Assembly (NCBI GenBank): GCA_037013495.1
Contig: CM072807.1
Span: 10,357,001-10,421,000 of the forward strand
DNA: 64,000 bases
From: Hippophae tibetana
Taxonomy: Eukaryota > Streptophyta > Magnoliopsida > Rosales > Elaeagnaceae
Direction: 5' to 3'
Below the pieces are notes generated by a model. That model saw only the letters and a program-made list of their open reading frames with translations. It was not told where the DNA came from and did not search any database. Below are positions 24,258 through 35,883 of the stretch, in pieces. Position 1 is the first letter of the stretch, and each line of letters opens with the position of its first letter. The position numbers and the translations under genes are program-made.

Positions 24258-25064
24258 GTTAGTACGATGCTCAGAGGCATGGGTTTTGATAATACAACTT
24301 CAGTGTATGTTGTTGCTGGTGAGATTTATAAGGTTGAAAAGTATATGGTTCGGCTGAAACAAATATTTCCACGTTTAAAACAAAAGATACTTTGATAACT
24401 CCTCAAGAACTTGCACCTTTCAAGGTATCATTACATGCACTTCTATTTTAGAAAATTGTATATAATTTAGTCCTAATTAAAAAATAGACTAAACAGTAGC
24501 TAAGTACTAGGATATTTTCAATGGCCAAATTTTGTTGCAGGGCCACTTGTCTAGGTTGGCTGCTCTTGATTACACGGTTTGCCTCCACAGTGAAGTATTT
24601 GTCACCACTCAGGGTGGAAACTTTCCGCACTTCTTGATGGGTCACAGGCGCTATTTATTTGGGGGGCATTCAAAGACAATCAAGCCTGATAAAAGGAAAT
24701 TAGCTCTATTGTTCGATAATTGATGTAGCTGAGAATTCAGTTGAGTTATCTTTATTTGTTAAAATTAAATTGATATAAGTGCAGTCTTAGTGAATCGGGT
24801 TGCAAAGTTTGTTATTTTTTAATACCACTATAAGCTCTTTGATCGGCCGAAAGCAATGTGCCATATTTCATTCACCTATTCATTTTTCGCAGATGGGATC
24901 GCTTCAAGAGACAAATGCAAGACATGCTTCGTCACAGTGATCTAAAAGGTATTGAAATGAGAAAGCCTGGTGCGTCACTGTATACATTTCCCATGCCGGA
25001 TTGCATGTGTTTACACAAGCAGAAAGCAATGGTTGATTACAGTAATACGACAAGATATACTTGA
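24258..25064 (+). pseudogene. O-fucosyltransferase-like gene fragment (C-terminal exons)
   Basis: Three exons of a plant GDP-fucose O-fucosyltransferase family protein (Golgi glycosyltransferases). Exon 24258-24424 follows a TAG acceptor and encodes MLRGMGFDNTTSVYVVAGEI; one base is missing near 24375, putting KDTLITPQELAPFK in another frame. Exon 24541 onward follows TTGTTGCAG and encodes [18 protein letters not shown], then [19 protein letters not shown] and [13 protein letters not shown]. It then runs into a stop at 24721-24723 because no normal donor is present. Exon 24893-25064 encodes WDRFKRQMQDMLRHSD to a stop. All upstream exons are missing. Introns are kept, so this is a DNA-level fragment, not a retrocopy. 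Confidence 0.85.
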
Positions 25065-27666
25065 TACTTTAATTTCTCATTATAGTTGTCTAATTATTTT
25101 TATTTTTTTTGTTGTATCATTCAATTTGTTTATGCCGTTATTCTTTCGTTAAGGCCATCTCTCTATGCTTTTGGTACTCATTAACTCTTCCTTACTATTT
25201 ATTTGGTACTCAAAATTCATTGTACGTGAGAGCTAACGAATTTTAGGTGAAACTTTTTCGTGATAGTTCTTTGGTTTTATTATTATTAGTTATTATTTAC
25301 TTGCTTTATTATGATGTTATTCGATTAAGAACATGTTAACTACATTACACCTTAATGGTGGGGTTGTCATTCTTTTTCTTCTTTTTTTCTTTCCCTCACA
25401 ATGCCATTAGTTTGTTGTGCAGTAGACAGTTATAAAGGAATTCGGTAGTATTTCTGGGTTGAGCATTTATGCCGAGCAATAATTTTCTCCTTGGATGATG
25501 AAACGTCACACCCTCTTTAATTGAAAGGCATCAATAATGCATTTACACCATATACATTGATTTATCTTGGAGGGTCCACTTTGTAATTATCCTCAACGTC
25601 CCACTTTGAATTGTTCAACAATTATGAATTGGGTTGAGGGTAGTATAGTTTTACTATAACTAGAAGGAAATGTACGCTTTGGTCTCACGATTCTTTCAAA
25701 ACTTTCAATTTATAAGGATAATGATAATGATTTAATAATTTTTGTTATTGTTAGGATAAAAATATATGAAATATTTATACTATTTATATTATTAATTATA
25801 TTTTAGTATCGTTATTATTGAATAAAATTATCATTAATGAATTAGTGAATGATTTTTGTATAACTTAGATTTTGTTTTTTTAGATATAAATATGAAATTT
25901 AAAAAATAAGGTGAAAACGGAAAAAAAATTTGAAAAGGCTCCAACTTGCGCAGAAACCTACTTTCTGGGTGCTAATAGACGGACAAAGCGTGAAGGCATT
26001 AAGAACAAATTCATTAGTGGAGCTTCGATTAACACGAGCTAGACCAGCGAATGGATGATTGCACTAAAGGGATGGAGGGGGGAAAATGCAGTGGACTACA
26101 TATCACTAAGAATTAAAGTGCATTTTTTATTAGTTAGTACATGTAAAACCTATATTCACGTAAACTACCAACTAATGAGGGTCACCACCACGTGGATGTT
26201 TTACCTTTCTAATTGACATTTTAAAATTCACTAAAAGTGGACATATTAATATATTAATCAAGTACCACGTGGCTATCAAATAAAAACATGAGAGAGACTT
26301 TGATTTAGAACACTTTTTTTTTAACCTATTACTAACCATATTAAATTGGGTAGTTTATCATTGCTCGACTTTATTAGGTAATAACAATCTTAACCGGAAT
26401 TAAAATTTATAATAATGAAAGATAGTTAACTTTGGCACCTTAATTTATACGTGACTACCTTATTAATATGATTTTAGTTTTACTTTATATTATTTATGTT
26501 AAGAAAAAAATAGATGACGAGTAACGTATATTTTTTTTACAAAAAATATATGTATTTTTATAATATAAATTTTATAATTAAAAATAAATCTTAATATATA
26601 AAGAGAGTTATTTTATGTAATTAAATTTAATAACAACTCGTATTATTTCTTAATTTAAAAAGATTGTATTATTTTTGTTGTTACATGTATATTATTTATG
26701 GTAATTTTTTATAGATACAAATGCACAATGTATTCATTAGTTATATTAATTAAAATAGTTTAATTTATTTATTTATTATTTTTTATAATAATTTAATTAT
26801 TTTGTTATGAAATAGTAAAATATAAGAATAATTAATTAAATTATATTTTTATCAATTTTTATAATCATTATTATCTATTATTGAAAATAATATATAAAAA
26901 AGATATCTAAATAATAGTCCAAAAATAAGAAGAAGAAAAACATTAGATATTTGTCAATGTTATTAATTTATCAAAACAAAAAAATTAAACTATTATAAAA
27001 GATAACAAGAGATTAAAATGTTTTTTTTCATTTACATAACTAAAGGAATTATGTTATTATCCACCATATTCCTTATTATTTTAATGCAAACAAGAAACAA
27101 ATGCACACAATATTTCTTAATTATATAAATTAGAGAATTTTAATAATTTTGTTATTTTTTATAATACTTTAATCTTTATATTATAAAAAATAAGATCATA
27201 AATATAAATAGTTAATTTTTAAAACTATTTTATTTTTTATTAAATTTTTAATTATTTTTTCTTATCGTTAAAAAAACATATGAGAAAAAATTAAGAAAAT
27301 AATCATTTTTTATTGGATTATCATTTTTAAAAAATAATAAGATTAAATTATTATAAAAATAAAATAAAAAATTAAACTTATGTTATTGATACAAACAATA
27401 ATTAGTTTTAAAAAATGGATAATTATTTAAAAAAATAGATGAAAAATGTAGTTATAATAAGTTTCCTTCTTCCTAATTATTACATTTTCTAATTTAGTTT
27501 ATGATGTTACTCAATCATTTGTCTTGTGATTATCTTACACCAACGACACCCGCAGTAAATTTGATCAGCAATAAATTTCGATATCATTGCTTTATCCAAA
27601 TATACTACCGATCACATCAAAAAAAGTCAAATAATGAGAGATTGAGAGTAAAACTTTATAGGTGAA

Positions 27667-27702
<36 letters not shown>

Positions 27703-28400
27703 CATTTAAATGATTGGATGAAATGACCCTACAATTAAAATGATTGATTAAACTAGTTTTGTAAAACTCTTTTATCACGCAAGTTACAAACATCCTCGTG
27801 TATTCAATGTTTCAATATCCAGAGGTACTATACTTTCTAAAAAGTGAAAATTATGATGACGATGATCATACTTTGCAGATAAAGATCCTTTGCTTGTGAT
27901 GCGAGTGAACAAGTTGGTTCGGCTTCGTTTGTCATTAACTAGTTACATGACACTTACACGTGGTGAATACAAACACAATTTAAATTAAATAATTTTACGA
28001 TAATATATATTTTTAAAATAAATTTAAAATATTAAATTAAGAAATAAAATATTTAGTTATTTAAATATTAATATTTTATGATCCGAAAATATCAATTTTT
28101 TAAAATTTATTATTAATTAGTTATAAAATTTTGAATTATATTATATTTTATTATTATAAATAACTTACTTATTTTCATAAAATTAAAAAAATGTTTTATT
28201 ATAACAATCAATATAAAAACATAAACACAATAACACGAATACCAAATACACACACAACACGAATTTTACTATTGTTTTATTCAACTTTTTGTTTTTTCTG
28301 TTATTGAGTATGAGAAGAAAGAAAATACCAAAAGGAGACGAAGAAGGAAGAAAAGAGGAGAGCCCACAGAGAGAGCCGAATGTGACGTAAAAGTAGAGCT
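25065..28400. other. AT-rich spacer upstream of the MYB gene
   Basis: No gene is recognised on either strand. It contains two G-boxes CCACGTGG at 26188-26195 and 26265-26272, a long AT-rich stretch (26400-27500), an AAT microsatellite and purine-rich DNA near 28310-28375. Confidence 0.6.
27667..27702. repeat. (AAT)12 microsatellite
   Basis: Uninterrupted AAT/ATA triplet run about 1.05 kb upstream of the MYB start codon. Confidence 0.9.
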
Positions 28401-28407
28401 ACCTACC
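28401..28407 (+). promoter_or_regulatory. AC element (ACCTACC), possible MYB site
   Basis: ACCTACC equals the AC-I element of phenylpropanoid genes, which R2R3-MYBs of subgroup 4 and their activator rivals are known to bind. It lies 336 bp before the MYB start codon. A similar ACCAACT is at 28451-28457, and a TGACGT bZIP core is at 28383-28388. Binding is inferred only from the motifs. Confidence 0.4.
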
Positions 28408-28568
28408 AAAATCAACCCCATCTGTAACCACTAACCACTTTGTCTTTCTCACCAACTAGGTCAAATCTTACCCCACACCCACACTCCTCTCCTTCCCTCA
28501 CCTTATGCTTCCGAGTCTATTGCCTCTTTAGTCTTTCTCTCTCCTCTTTCCTCCACTCATTTCTTACA

Positions 28569-28575
28569 TATAAAT
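28569..28575 (+). promoter_or_regulatory. Possible TATA box of the MYB gene
   Basis: TATAAAT within a long CT-rich tract (28480-28640). It lies 168 bp before the ATG. Another TATATAA at about 28679 is closer and equally possible, so the transcript start is not fixed. Confidence 0.3.
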
Positions 28576-28646
28576 TTCGCTCTTCCTCATTTCTTCTAAA
28601 CCAAAAACGCTCTCTTTCTTATCCTCTTACTTTCAAACCTCTTTAA

Positions 28647-28725
28647 TACAATAAAACTGACCCATTACAGCAAACACCTATATAATTTACATACTTGTTG
28701 TGACCCTATACAATAAAACTGACCC
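28647..28725 (+). repeat. Pair of identical 17-bp words 62 bp apart in the MYB leader
   Basis: TACAATAAAACTGACCC occurs at 28647-28663 and again at 28709-28725, just before the start codon. Confidence 0.85.
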
Positions 28726-28742
28726 TTTCAATATTTGTATTC

Positions 28743-29868
28743 ATGGGAAGATCACCTTGTTGTGAGAAAGCTCATACCAATAAAGGTGCTTGGACCAAAG
28801 ACGAAGACCAATGTCTCATCGATTATATTCGTGTCCATGGCGAAGGTTGCTGGCGTTCTCTTCCCAAATCTGCTGGTACTTTCAGACCTCTCTTTTTTTC
28901 TTAATCTGTTCCTTCTCATCGAACCCAGAAAATCAAAATTGTTTCTTTAGTTTTTCTCTGTCTCTAACTTTGCCGCGTACGTATTATAGGTCTGCTTAGG
29001 TGTGGGAAAAGTTGCAGGCTTAGATGGATAAACTACCTTCGTCCTGATCTTAAGCGTGGAAATTTCACCGAAGAAGAAGATAATCTCATTATCAAGCTTC
29101 ATAGTTTACTCGGGAACAAGTACTTCCTATTTTTGTATCCTTGGTTTGATTTTAAAATTTTGAATTAACCGTCTGTTTGGTTAATGAGAAAATTCCAAGA
29201 AAATATCTATTTTATGATTTGGGTTTCTGAAAATTTTTATTGGGTTGATTTGTTACAGATGGTCCTTGATTGCGGGTAGACTTCCAGGAAGAACCGACAA
29301 CGAGATCAAAAACTACTGGAACACACACATCAAGCGCAAGCTCATTAACAGAGGAATTGACCCTCAAACTCATCGACCACTCAACGAACTAGCAAGTGTC
29401 AACACTTCAACAACTGGAAATTCCCATTTGGATTTCAAGAAAGATTCTCACTCACAACTTTTACAAGTTTCTGGGATCAAACTAAATCTAAACAGCTTCA
29501 AGAACATTGATTCTACGACATCCCTGTTCGTTAGGCCCAAAACAGAGTCCGTAGAAGATTTAAATTGCACCAGTAGTGGCACCACAACTGAGGAAGAACA
29601 AAATCAAAAACTTCAACAGATGAATCGTTACGAACCCAATTTGGAGCTTTCAATTGGGCTTGTTCCGTTTCAGTCTGAATCGACTCGAGCAATGTCTGTA
29701 AATTGTGCAGAGTCGAAACTTAAACAGAATCCTTACCAGTCATCAATGGTTGCTCAATCATCTGTGTGTTTTTTCTGTCAATTGGAGTGTCAAAGCAGTG
29801 AGCAGCTGTGTAGAAATTGTCATATTAAAAATGGGTTCTTCAGATTTCAAAACCCTTTGAATTCATAG
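28743..29868 (+). CDS. R2R3-MYB transcription factor, subgroup 4 (MYB4/MYB308-like repressor)
   Basis: Nuclear DNA-binding protein, 290 residues, in three exons 28743-28875, 28990-29119 and 29259-29868, with GT-AG introns at the two conserved R2R3-MYB positions. The start [19 protein letters not shown] is the family's standard N-terminus. R2 has W17 and the other Trp residues; R3 runs through [16 protein letters not shown] to about residue 112. Next comes [16 protein letters not shown] (117-131), the subgroup C1 motif. An EAR repression motif NLELSIGL is at 215-222 and a finger CX2CX10CX2C at 258-275. Subgroup 4 members repress phenylpropanoid and lignin genes. One oddity: in the bHLH-contact signature the first acidic residue is Asn ([10 protein letters not shown]). 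No break is seen; the gene looks functional. Confidence 0.93.
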
Positions 29869-32800
29869 CCCCTTCATTTTAATTCGTTTTCCTTTTTTGC
29901 GAGTCACTTTCAATTCATATTGTATAGATTTGATATAGTTGGTACTTATCACCTAAAAACATGTAATTGACTATTAATTTTTTTTTTATAGATGAAACTG
30001 ATGGCTGTTTCAGTTTCAACTTCAAGAAAAGAAGGAAACAAAAGAAAAAAAAACAATAGTTTGATAAATAAAATACAAGTTCTTGTAAGTGTATGAACAA
30101 TTAATCAATTACCTTTTTGTGATATTGGGTAATAATCATATGTACAATATTATTCAAATAATTTTTAGATCATTTTTTTAATGTTTGTAGTCCAACTCTG
30201 GGGGTTAAGCATAAGCTCTTTCTAAGTTGATCGTAGAAAGGTAAGCTTTACAATTTTTTTTTTTTTTTTTTTTGCTATTCTCATTCTTGACCTTTGATTA
30301 GTAGCAAGATACTATAAAAGGTGTGTGAATATGACGTGCCTGCATATGCTCTAATGTCTTTTTAATTATTATTTTTTTTCAAAAAGACTACATTAAATCT
30401 TATTAATAAAATTTATAGCTTCTAAAGCAAGTTTTTATAAATATATTCTGTGATGAAGAAGATTAAAAGGCTGATAAATAAATGTTACCCTAAATCATGA
30501 ATATGTTTTTTTCTTGTATTACAATTTGATATGTATTAATTTATATTTTATATTAAAATTATTTATTTGAACACAACTATTATAACATCTCGCAACTCTA
30601 ATTTAACATATACTCAAATATTAACACATATCACTTAATATTACACTCTAAATTGACTGCAAGTCTACAATCATCTACACTAATGTATCCATTCGAGTAA
30701 TATTTTTAATTTATATCACAATTAGTTATTTTAATATCTCATAATTATTAAACCAAATATATATTAATTAAATTCATTTCTCGTATTATCAACTATATAT
30801 AGACTTATTTTGAAAAAAATCAAAAATTCTCAAAATTATTTAAAAATTTACCAAAAATAATACTTTTTAAAATTTATAGTAATAAATATAATACACTAAT
30901 AATATTGAATATGATGTGATATTGAATCGCGTAAAACTAAATTTAATTAAAAAGAAGTCATTTAGGGGTAAAAAAAACCTGAAATTAGTACAATTTTTTT
31001 TTTTTCGTTTACATTATATCGTTTTATAAAGTACTGTGTAACTTGGCTCGATTTCCTTCTAATTATCTCAAGCTGAGAAAATTAGCTAGAATTCCTAAAT
31101 TGAGATTATTAGAATTTTCCAAAATTATATATCTGGCCATTTCCATGGAAGATAATATGCTGAAGCATAAAACATGGGACTTTTTTATACGAGTTATAAA
31201 TCTGATGGTCAACGAGCTATTTCCATGGAAGATAAATATTCTTCACAGACTTCAGAAAAATTAAAACCATGTTTATTGAAATGTGAAGATTGGGAAAAAT
31301 CGGAGAGATATCTCTCACAAATGAGTAAGATTTGAGTCTTTTATTTCTCATTTATAAAGTTAATTAGGTCATATTTAATTAAAGGTTTGCTTATTGTTTG
31401 GCAAATGAAATACTTTTTTTGTTGATTGTCTTGTAAAAATCCTTCAATTGTGTTGAGGTTTGAGGATTAAAAGATGACACTATTTGATTCGTTGTATGAG
31501 ATATATTAATTTGTTTAATATTTTTGACACTAATATCACGTTTAATTATAATTTAATGATTTGTTATTATTGTAATTTCCCAACTAATATGAATTTTTTT
31601 TCTCTTTGAAGGTACATCCAAAAATGTATCTTCAATATGTTAAAGTATTTCAAACAAAAAAAAAGGAGAATTTACCTAAACATATATTATATATCTACAC
31701 ATATATTATATTATTATATATGTTTGTTGATGGAATTTTTTTGTGTTGAACGTTCTAGACATAAATAATTATAAAGTTTTCGTCATATTTTTCACGCATA
31801 TTTTTCTAGTTCATTTTTATACTTATCACAAATTTCAATGTCGACCTATAATTCACGTATTTGGCTCATCTATGGTCTACTAGGTAAACAATAAATATTG
31901 ATTTTTTTATTAGCATTTTATAGAAAATGATGAATGCCTATGAATTATTTATTGGCTCGAGATGTAACCAAAAACCTTTTTTTTTTTAAGGATAATTATT
32001 AAAATACTCCTATGAAGTTATGAAGTTAATATTCTGTAATTCAAAATATATGTTTAAATATTAACTAAGTGAATTATTTTTAATTAAAATTAACTATTAA
32101 TTATTTTATACTTATAAATATATTTGATTTTCTTATCATTATAAATTAATAAATTATTTAAAAATAATTTATTTTTTCATAATATTAAAATCAATGTGTG
32201 AATTTAGGTCGAATAAAATGAACACATACACGTAATACAAAACATCCAAATATGTACAAATTTTCACCACTAATTTGACTAATTTGTAGGCAAATATAAA
32301 TGGTATAATATTTAAATATCAAAAATAGTGCAACAGTAATATCTTTTATTCAAATATTTTTAAGTTGCACTATTATTATAACATCAAAAGCTCTTCATTT
32401 TAAGATTAAAATGTTTCTAGATAAGTTTTTGTTTATTACGATTTTGATAAGTAGATAAAAAGTTATCATTAAGGGATCTATCGTATTGAAATTTCTAAAT
32501 TTGATAAAACAAAAAAAAACAAAATCAAAAAGTTTCTTAACGATAATATCATTAATCCATTGAGCTTCGGAAATATATGGTTAGATAAGATAAAATAAGT
32601 TGTGCAGTCTTAAATTGCTTGTGAAATGAGTATTGTATTGGTTCATAAGTATGCATTTCACTCCAAATGTTATAAGATCTTTTGGTGAAAACCTAATAAT
32701 AAAATCACGAGACCCAAACAAAAAGTAGACAATATCATACCATGTATTGGAGTAAGGTGTTATACTCCCCGTCACGGATAAATCGATACCTCTAACTTAT

Positions 32801-34311
32801 TTTTTTTATTTAAGCTTAGTTTTGTATTTTTTTAAGCATATTCAACTCCAAACAACCATTTTTTTAATATCACATCATATTGTGACATTTTTCAATCAAA
32901 TTTTACTAGGTTTTTAAATTTTCATTATAAATAAATCATAACTCTTATTTTTCCTTCAACCACGCAATCACAAGTACACAAAAATACCTCTTTCATATGC
33001 ACGAACTTTAGTAGTTTTTATTCAATTATTCCATGTTTATATAGTTTTTCCTTCATCCGTAATTCTAATGCTTGAATTATCTTTTATCTGTGTGCTTATG
33101 AGTAGGTAATTTAAACTGTCAAGTTTTAAAAGAGTTGTTTTTATTGAACTTGAATTTAATATATTACTATAGAATTTTCTAGTTACTTTTTTGATAATTT
33201 AATTATATTTTGTAGTCACGTTTAGGGTAATTTGTTATATAACCTATTCTATAACACACATTATGCTTGTATTATTTGTGTTAACATTTTTGATACTATG
33301 ATTGATGTGGTTGTTTGCTCGTGGGCTCAAACTGATCAAATCGTTGGTTCATATTAGCCACTCACATTAAAATACTATGGAAAAGTGAAACAACTTGCAA
33401 GTATAGTACATTAGGATTTTACAAGTATTAAGATAGTTTAAGACTTATTTTGTATTTAGACATGTATATTTAGTCAGGCCCGAACAAACTTGAATGTTTT
33501 AGGTTTAAGCTTTGGGCTTGCTTTAATTTGAAAAACTTGATCTCAATCGACTAGAAAATATACATGGCTCAACAATGTTCGAGCTAAGTCTGACTCCAAA
33601 TTGAAGTTTGGGGTTTAGTCTAGCCCATCCCACTTGAATTTATATCACAAATTATATTGAATGTTAATTTTCTTAATGAATAAATTAGGTACTCTAAAGG
33701 CCAATGATTTTCTTTTCAAATCTTGTTGACCTATATTGTTTCCTTCTAAATATTTGTACTAATATTTTATTTCTTGCATTTAATTTTTGTATATAATTAT
33801 ATACATGACCGTTTTGTGAAAGTTTAGTTGTTAATTAATATTAATTTGATTTACCATCTATTCACCCCTCTATGTTTTTAGATCAATAATTCAAAACATA
33901 TATGTATATATACTCATTTCGATGACAAATAAATTTAATAAATGATATTAATAAATAATTATGACTATAAGATAATCTAAATCAATACTATGAATGATAG
34001 TATATTTTCAAATTTTAAGGAAAATTAAATCAAACAAAAACATATATTCACTATTAGATAAACTTAAATCATTGGTTAGAAATTATTTGTTAAACTTTTT
34101 CTCTAGATCAATTGTATGGTGTGTGAGTGTGTGTCTATATATATATATATTAGGATTATGGGCTATAAATTGTTATGTAATTTTTTACACTTTCATACAT
34201 TAAAAGTTGCAAATTTTAAAGAGCAAATTTCTCTCTTGATTCCCTAATAAATCTTAACCATTGAGATGTAATAGTGTAATAAATAGTATAAAAAGTTGTG
34301 ATATATATATG
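29869..34311. other. AT-rich spacer downstream of the MYB gene
   Basis: No gene recognised. A poly-T run lies near 30250-30273. The word ATTTCCATGGAAGATAA occurs twice at about 31138 and 31209. At 33470-33640 a GC-richer stretch with GGCCCGAAC, GGGCTTG and TAGCCCATCC resembles subterminal motifs of hAT-like non-autonomous elements, but no ends could be paired. Confidence 0.55.
30067..30072 (+). terminator. Candidate polyadenylation signal of the MYB gene
   Basis: AATAAA lies about 200 bp after the stop codon, with T-rich DNA following. This fits a plant 3' end but is only a motif match. Confidence 0.35.
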
Positions 34312-34784
34312 GGTTAATATCAATTTTTGTCAACACTAGATAAGACTATTATTTATAGAATCTACAAAATGAACAAACTGTTAAGACCTTGGAACATTTG
34401 TGGAGGGTGGTCTTTGACCCTACGATCGTTAAGTCAATAATCATAAAATGAAGAGTAGATGAGATCTTAGTCTCGCTTTAGTAATTATATAAAAATAGAA
34501 TGTTTACTTGTGATCCTATGTTATGAGATGTATGATATTTGATATGGCATTATGTTATGCATATGTGATTATGTACAATGAAAATAATAAATCTAGTAGG
34601 TTATCCTTGTCTGATTAGGATTAGGATATTGTAGCTTTGTATATAATTATTTGTTATAGATAGTTATTTGTAATTATCTAATAGATTATCTTTTAAGATA
34701 GATAAAGGATAATTTGTGGGAATTTATCTCTTTAAGATAACTAAAGGGTAATTATTAGACTCATATCCTCTTTAGCCTATAACA
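34312..34784 (-). repeat. Left (3') LTR of the Tat derivative
   Basis: Aligns with 40413-40891: shared words include AATCTACAA.ATGAA.AAACT, GACCTTGGAACATTT / GACCTTAAACCATTT, TTTGACCCTACGAT / TTCGACCCTACAAT, TATGTTATGAGATG and GATATTATGTTATG. The right edge is placed at CCTATAACA. Confidence 0.75.
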
Positions 34785-35540
34785 ATATTTTTTTATTAGT
34801 ACCAGTCCTTGACGGCCACATGAAATGTATGAAATTACCCCTAATATCAACCCTTAGACTTTATAACCCTTGGGTAAGAAGATCTGATTGTAATTTCTAC
34901 TAATATTTATGTTAAATATTTCTTCCAATTTTGTTTATGATTTTAAGCTTTCACTTGAATGATTTTTTACCCACTTAAGTAGAAAAGTTTACACCATATT
35001 TGGTCATTTGAAACATGCATAACAACGTTCTATTTCCAATGATGTCTTCAAATTATTATAAAGTTACGTTGAACTCAACATTTGTATCAAAGATGTCAAA
35101 ACTTATATATTTTTGTTGGAAGCTCAAAATTCAAATCCTGAGCCTAATCCTTGTAAGATTAGTTAAGTGATCTTGGCAATTGATTTTTCTTCATATAGTG
35201 TAGGATAATAATATTTCATCATCCAAATGGTTTACACCCCACGACACTCGTACCATACTTTCTCATGTAGAGAGTGATGGATTTGATAATCGTGGGCATG
35301 TAGGATCAAGTTCGGCCATCATGGGTACGTATCGAGGAAGATGAGGATTGATGTGGACAACACATATTGAAGGTTGAGTAGAGGTTTAACAAAGGCATGG
35401 TCGGTGAAGCCTTGGTTATTAGCACTCTACTCGTAAGTGACCAAGTCGATAGTGTCTTGGCCGACCTCCCCTTGGTTGAAAATATTCTGGATGGTAGCCT
35501 TCTAGTTAGCAATCTTCTAGATGAAAGCTCCTAGGTAATG

Positions 35541-35883
35541 AAGTATTAACAAACAAAAATCTGACCAACTAAGTCTTGGCAATAAAGTTTTGGTAGATGA
35601 AATTTTGGTAGACAAAGTTGTGGCCAATTAAGTTCTAACAAATGAAGTGGTGGCTAATAACGTTCTAGCTAACGAATTTGTGGGAAAAAAATATTGGCCA
35701 ACCAAGTCATGGCCAACAAAGTTCCGGCCAACGATGTATTGGCCAAAAAAGTTCTAGCTAACCAAGTCATGAGCAACCAAATCCTAACTGGCGATGCCTT
35801 GGCCAGTGACATTTTGGTTGGTCCATTTCTAGTTGGCAATTCTCTTGCTAGTAATGTTCCAATCAGAGAGGTCCAAATTATTG
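35541..35883. repeat. 15-bp minisatellite, about 23 units
   Basis: Consensus AAGTTNTGGCCAACN. The phase is kept at 15 bp for nearly all units from 35541 to 35883, with two 14-bp steps (at about 35571 and 35690). Weaker copies reach back to about 35410. The plus-strand frame from 35694 reads as five-residue repeats (ANQVM, ANKVP, ANDVL, AKKVL, ANQVM, SNQIL and so on). Related TTGGCCA words recur on the other phase at 36600-36860 and near 39690-39870. Confidence 0.88.

Noticed and set aside
28440-28999. Three short open frames over the MYB leader and exon 1
   Set aside because: They are other frames of the CT-rich leader and exon 1 with intron 1. The MYB frame with its two conserved introns explains the region.
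31043-31264. 73-residue open frame MARFPSNYLKLRK
   Set aside because: No family match, AT-rich surroundings, and contains a duplicated 17-bp word. Most likely chance.
33470-33640. GC-richer GGCCCGAAC / GGGCTTG stretch as a MITE
   Set aside because: It looks like hAT subterminal motifs, but I could not find paired ends or a target duplication.
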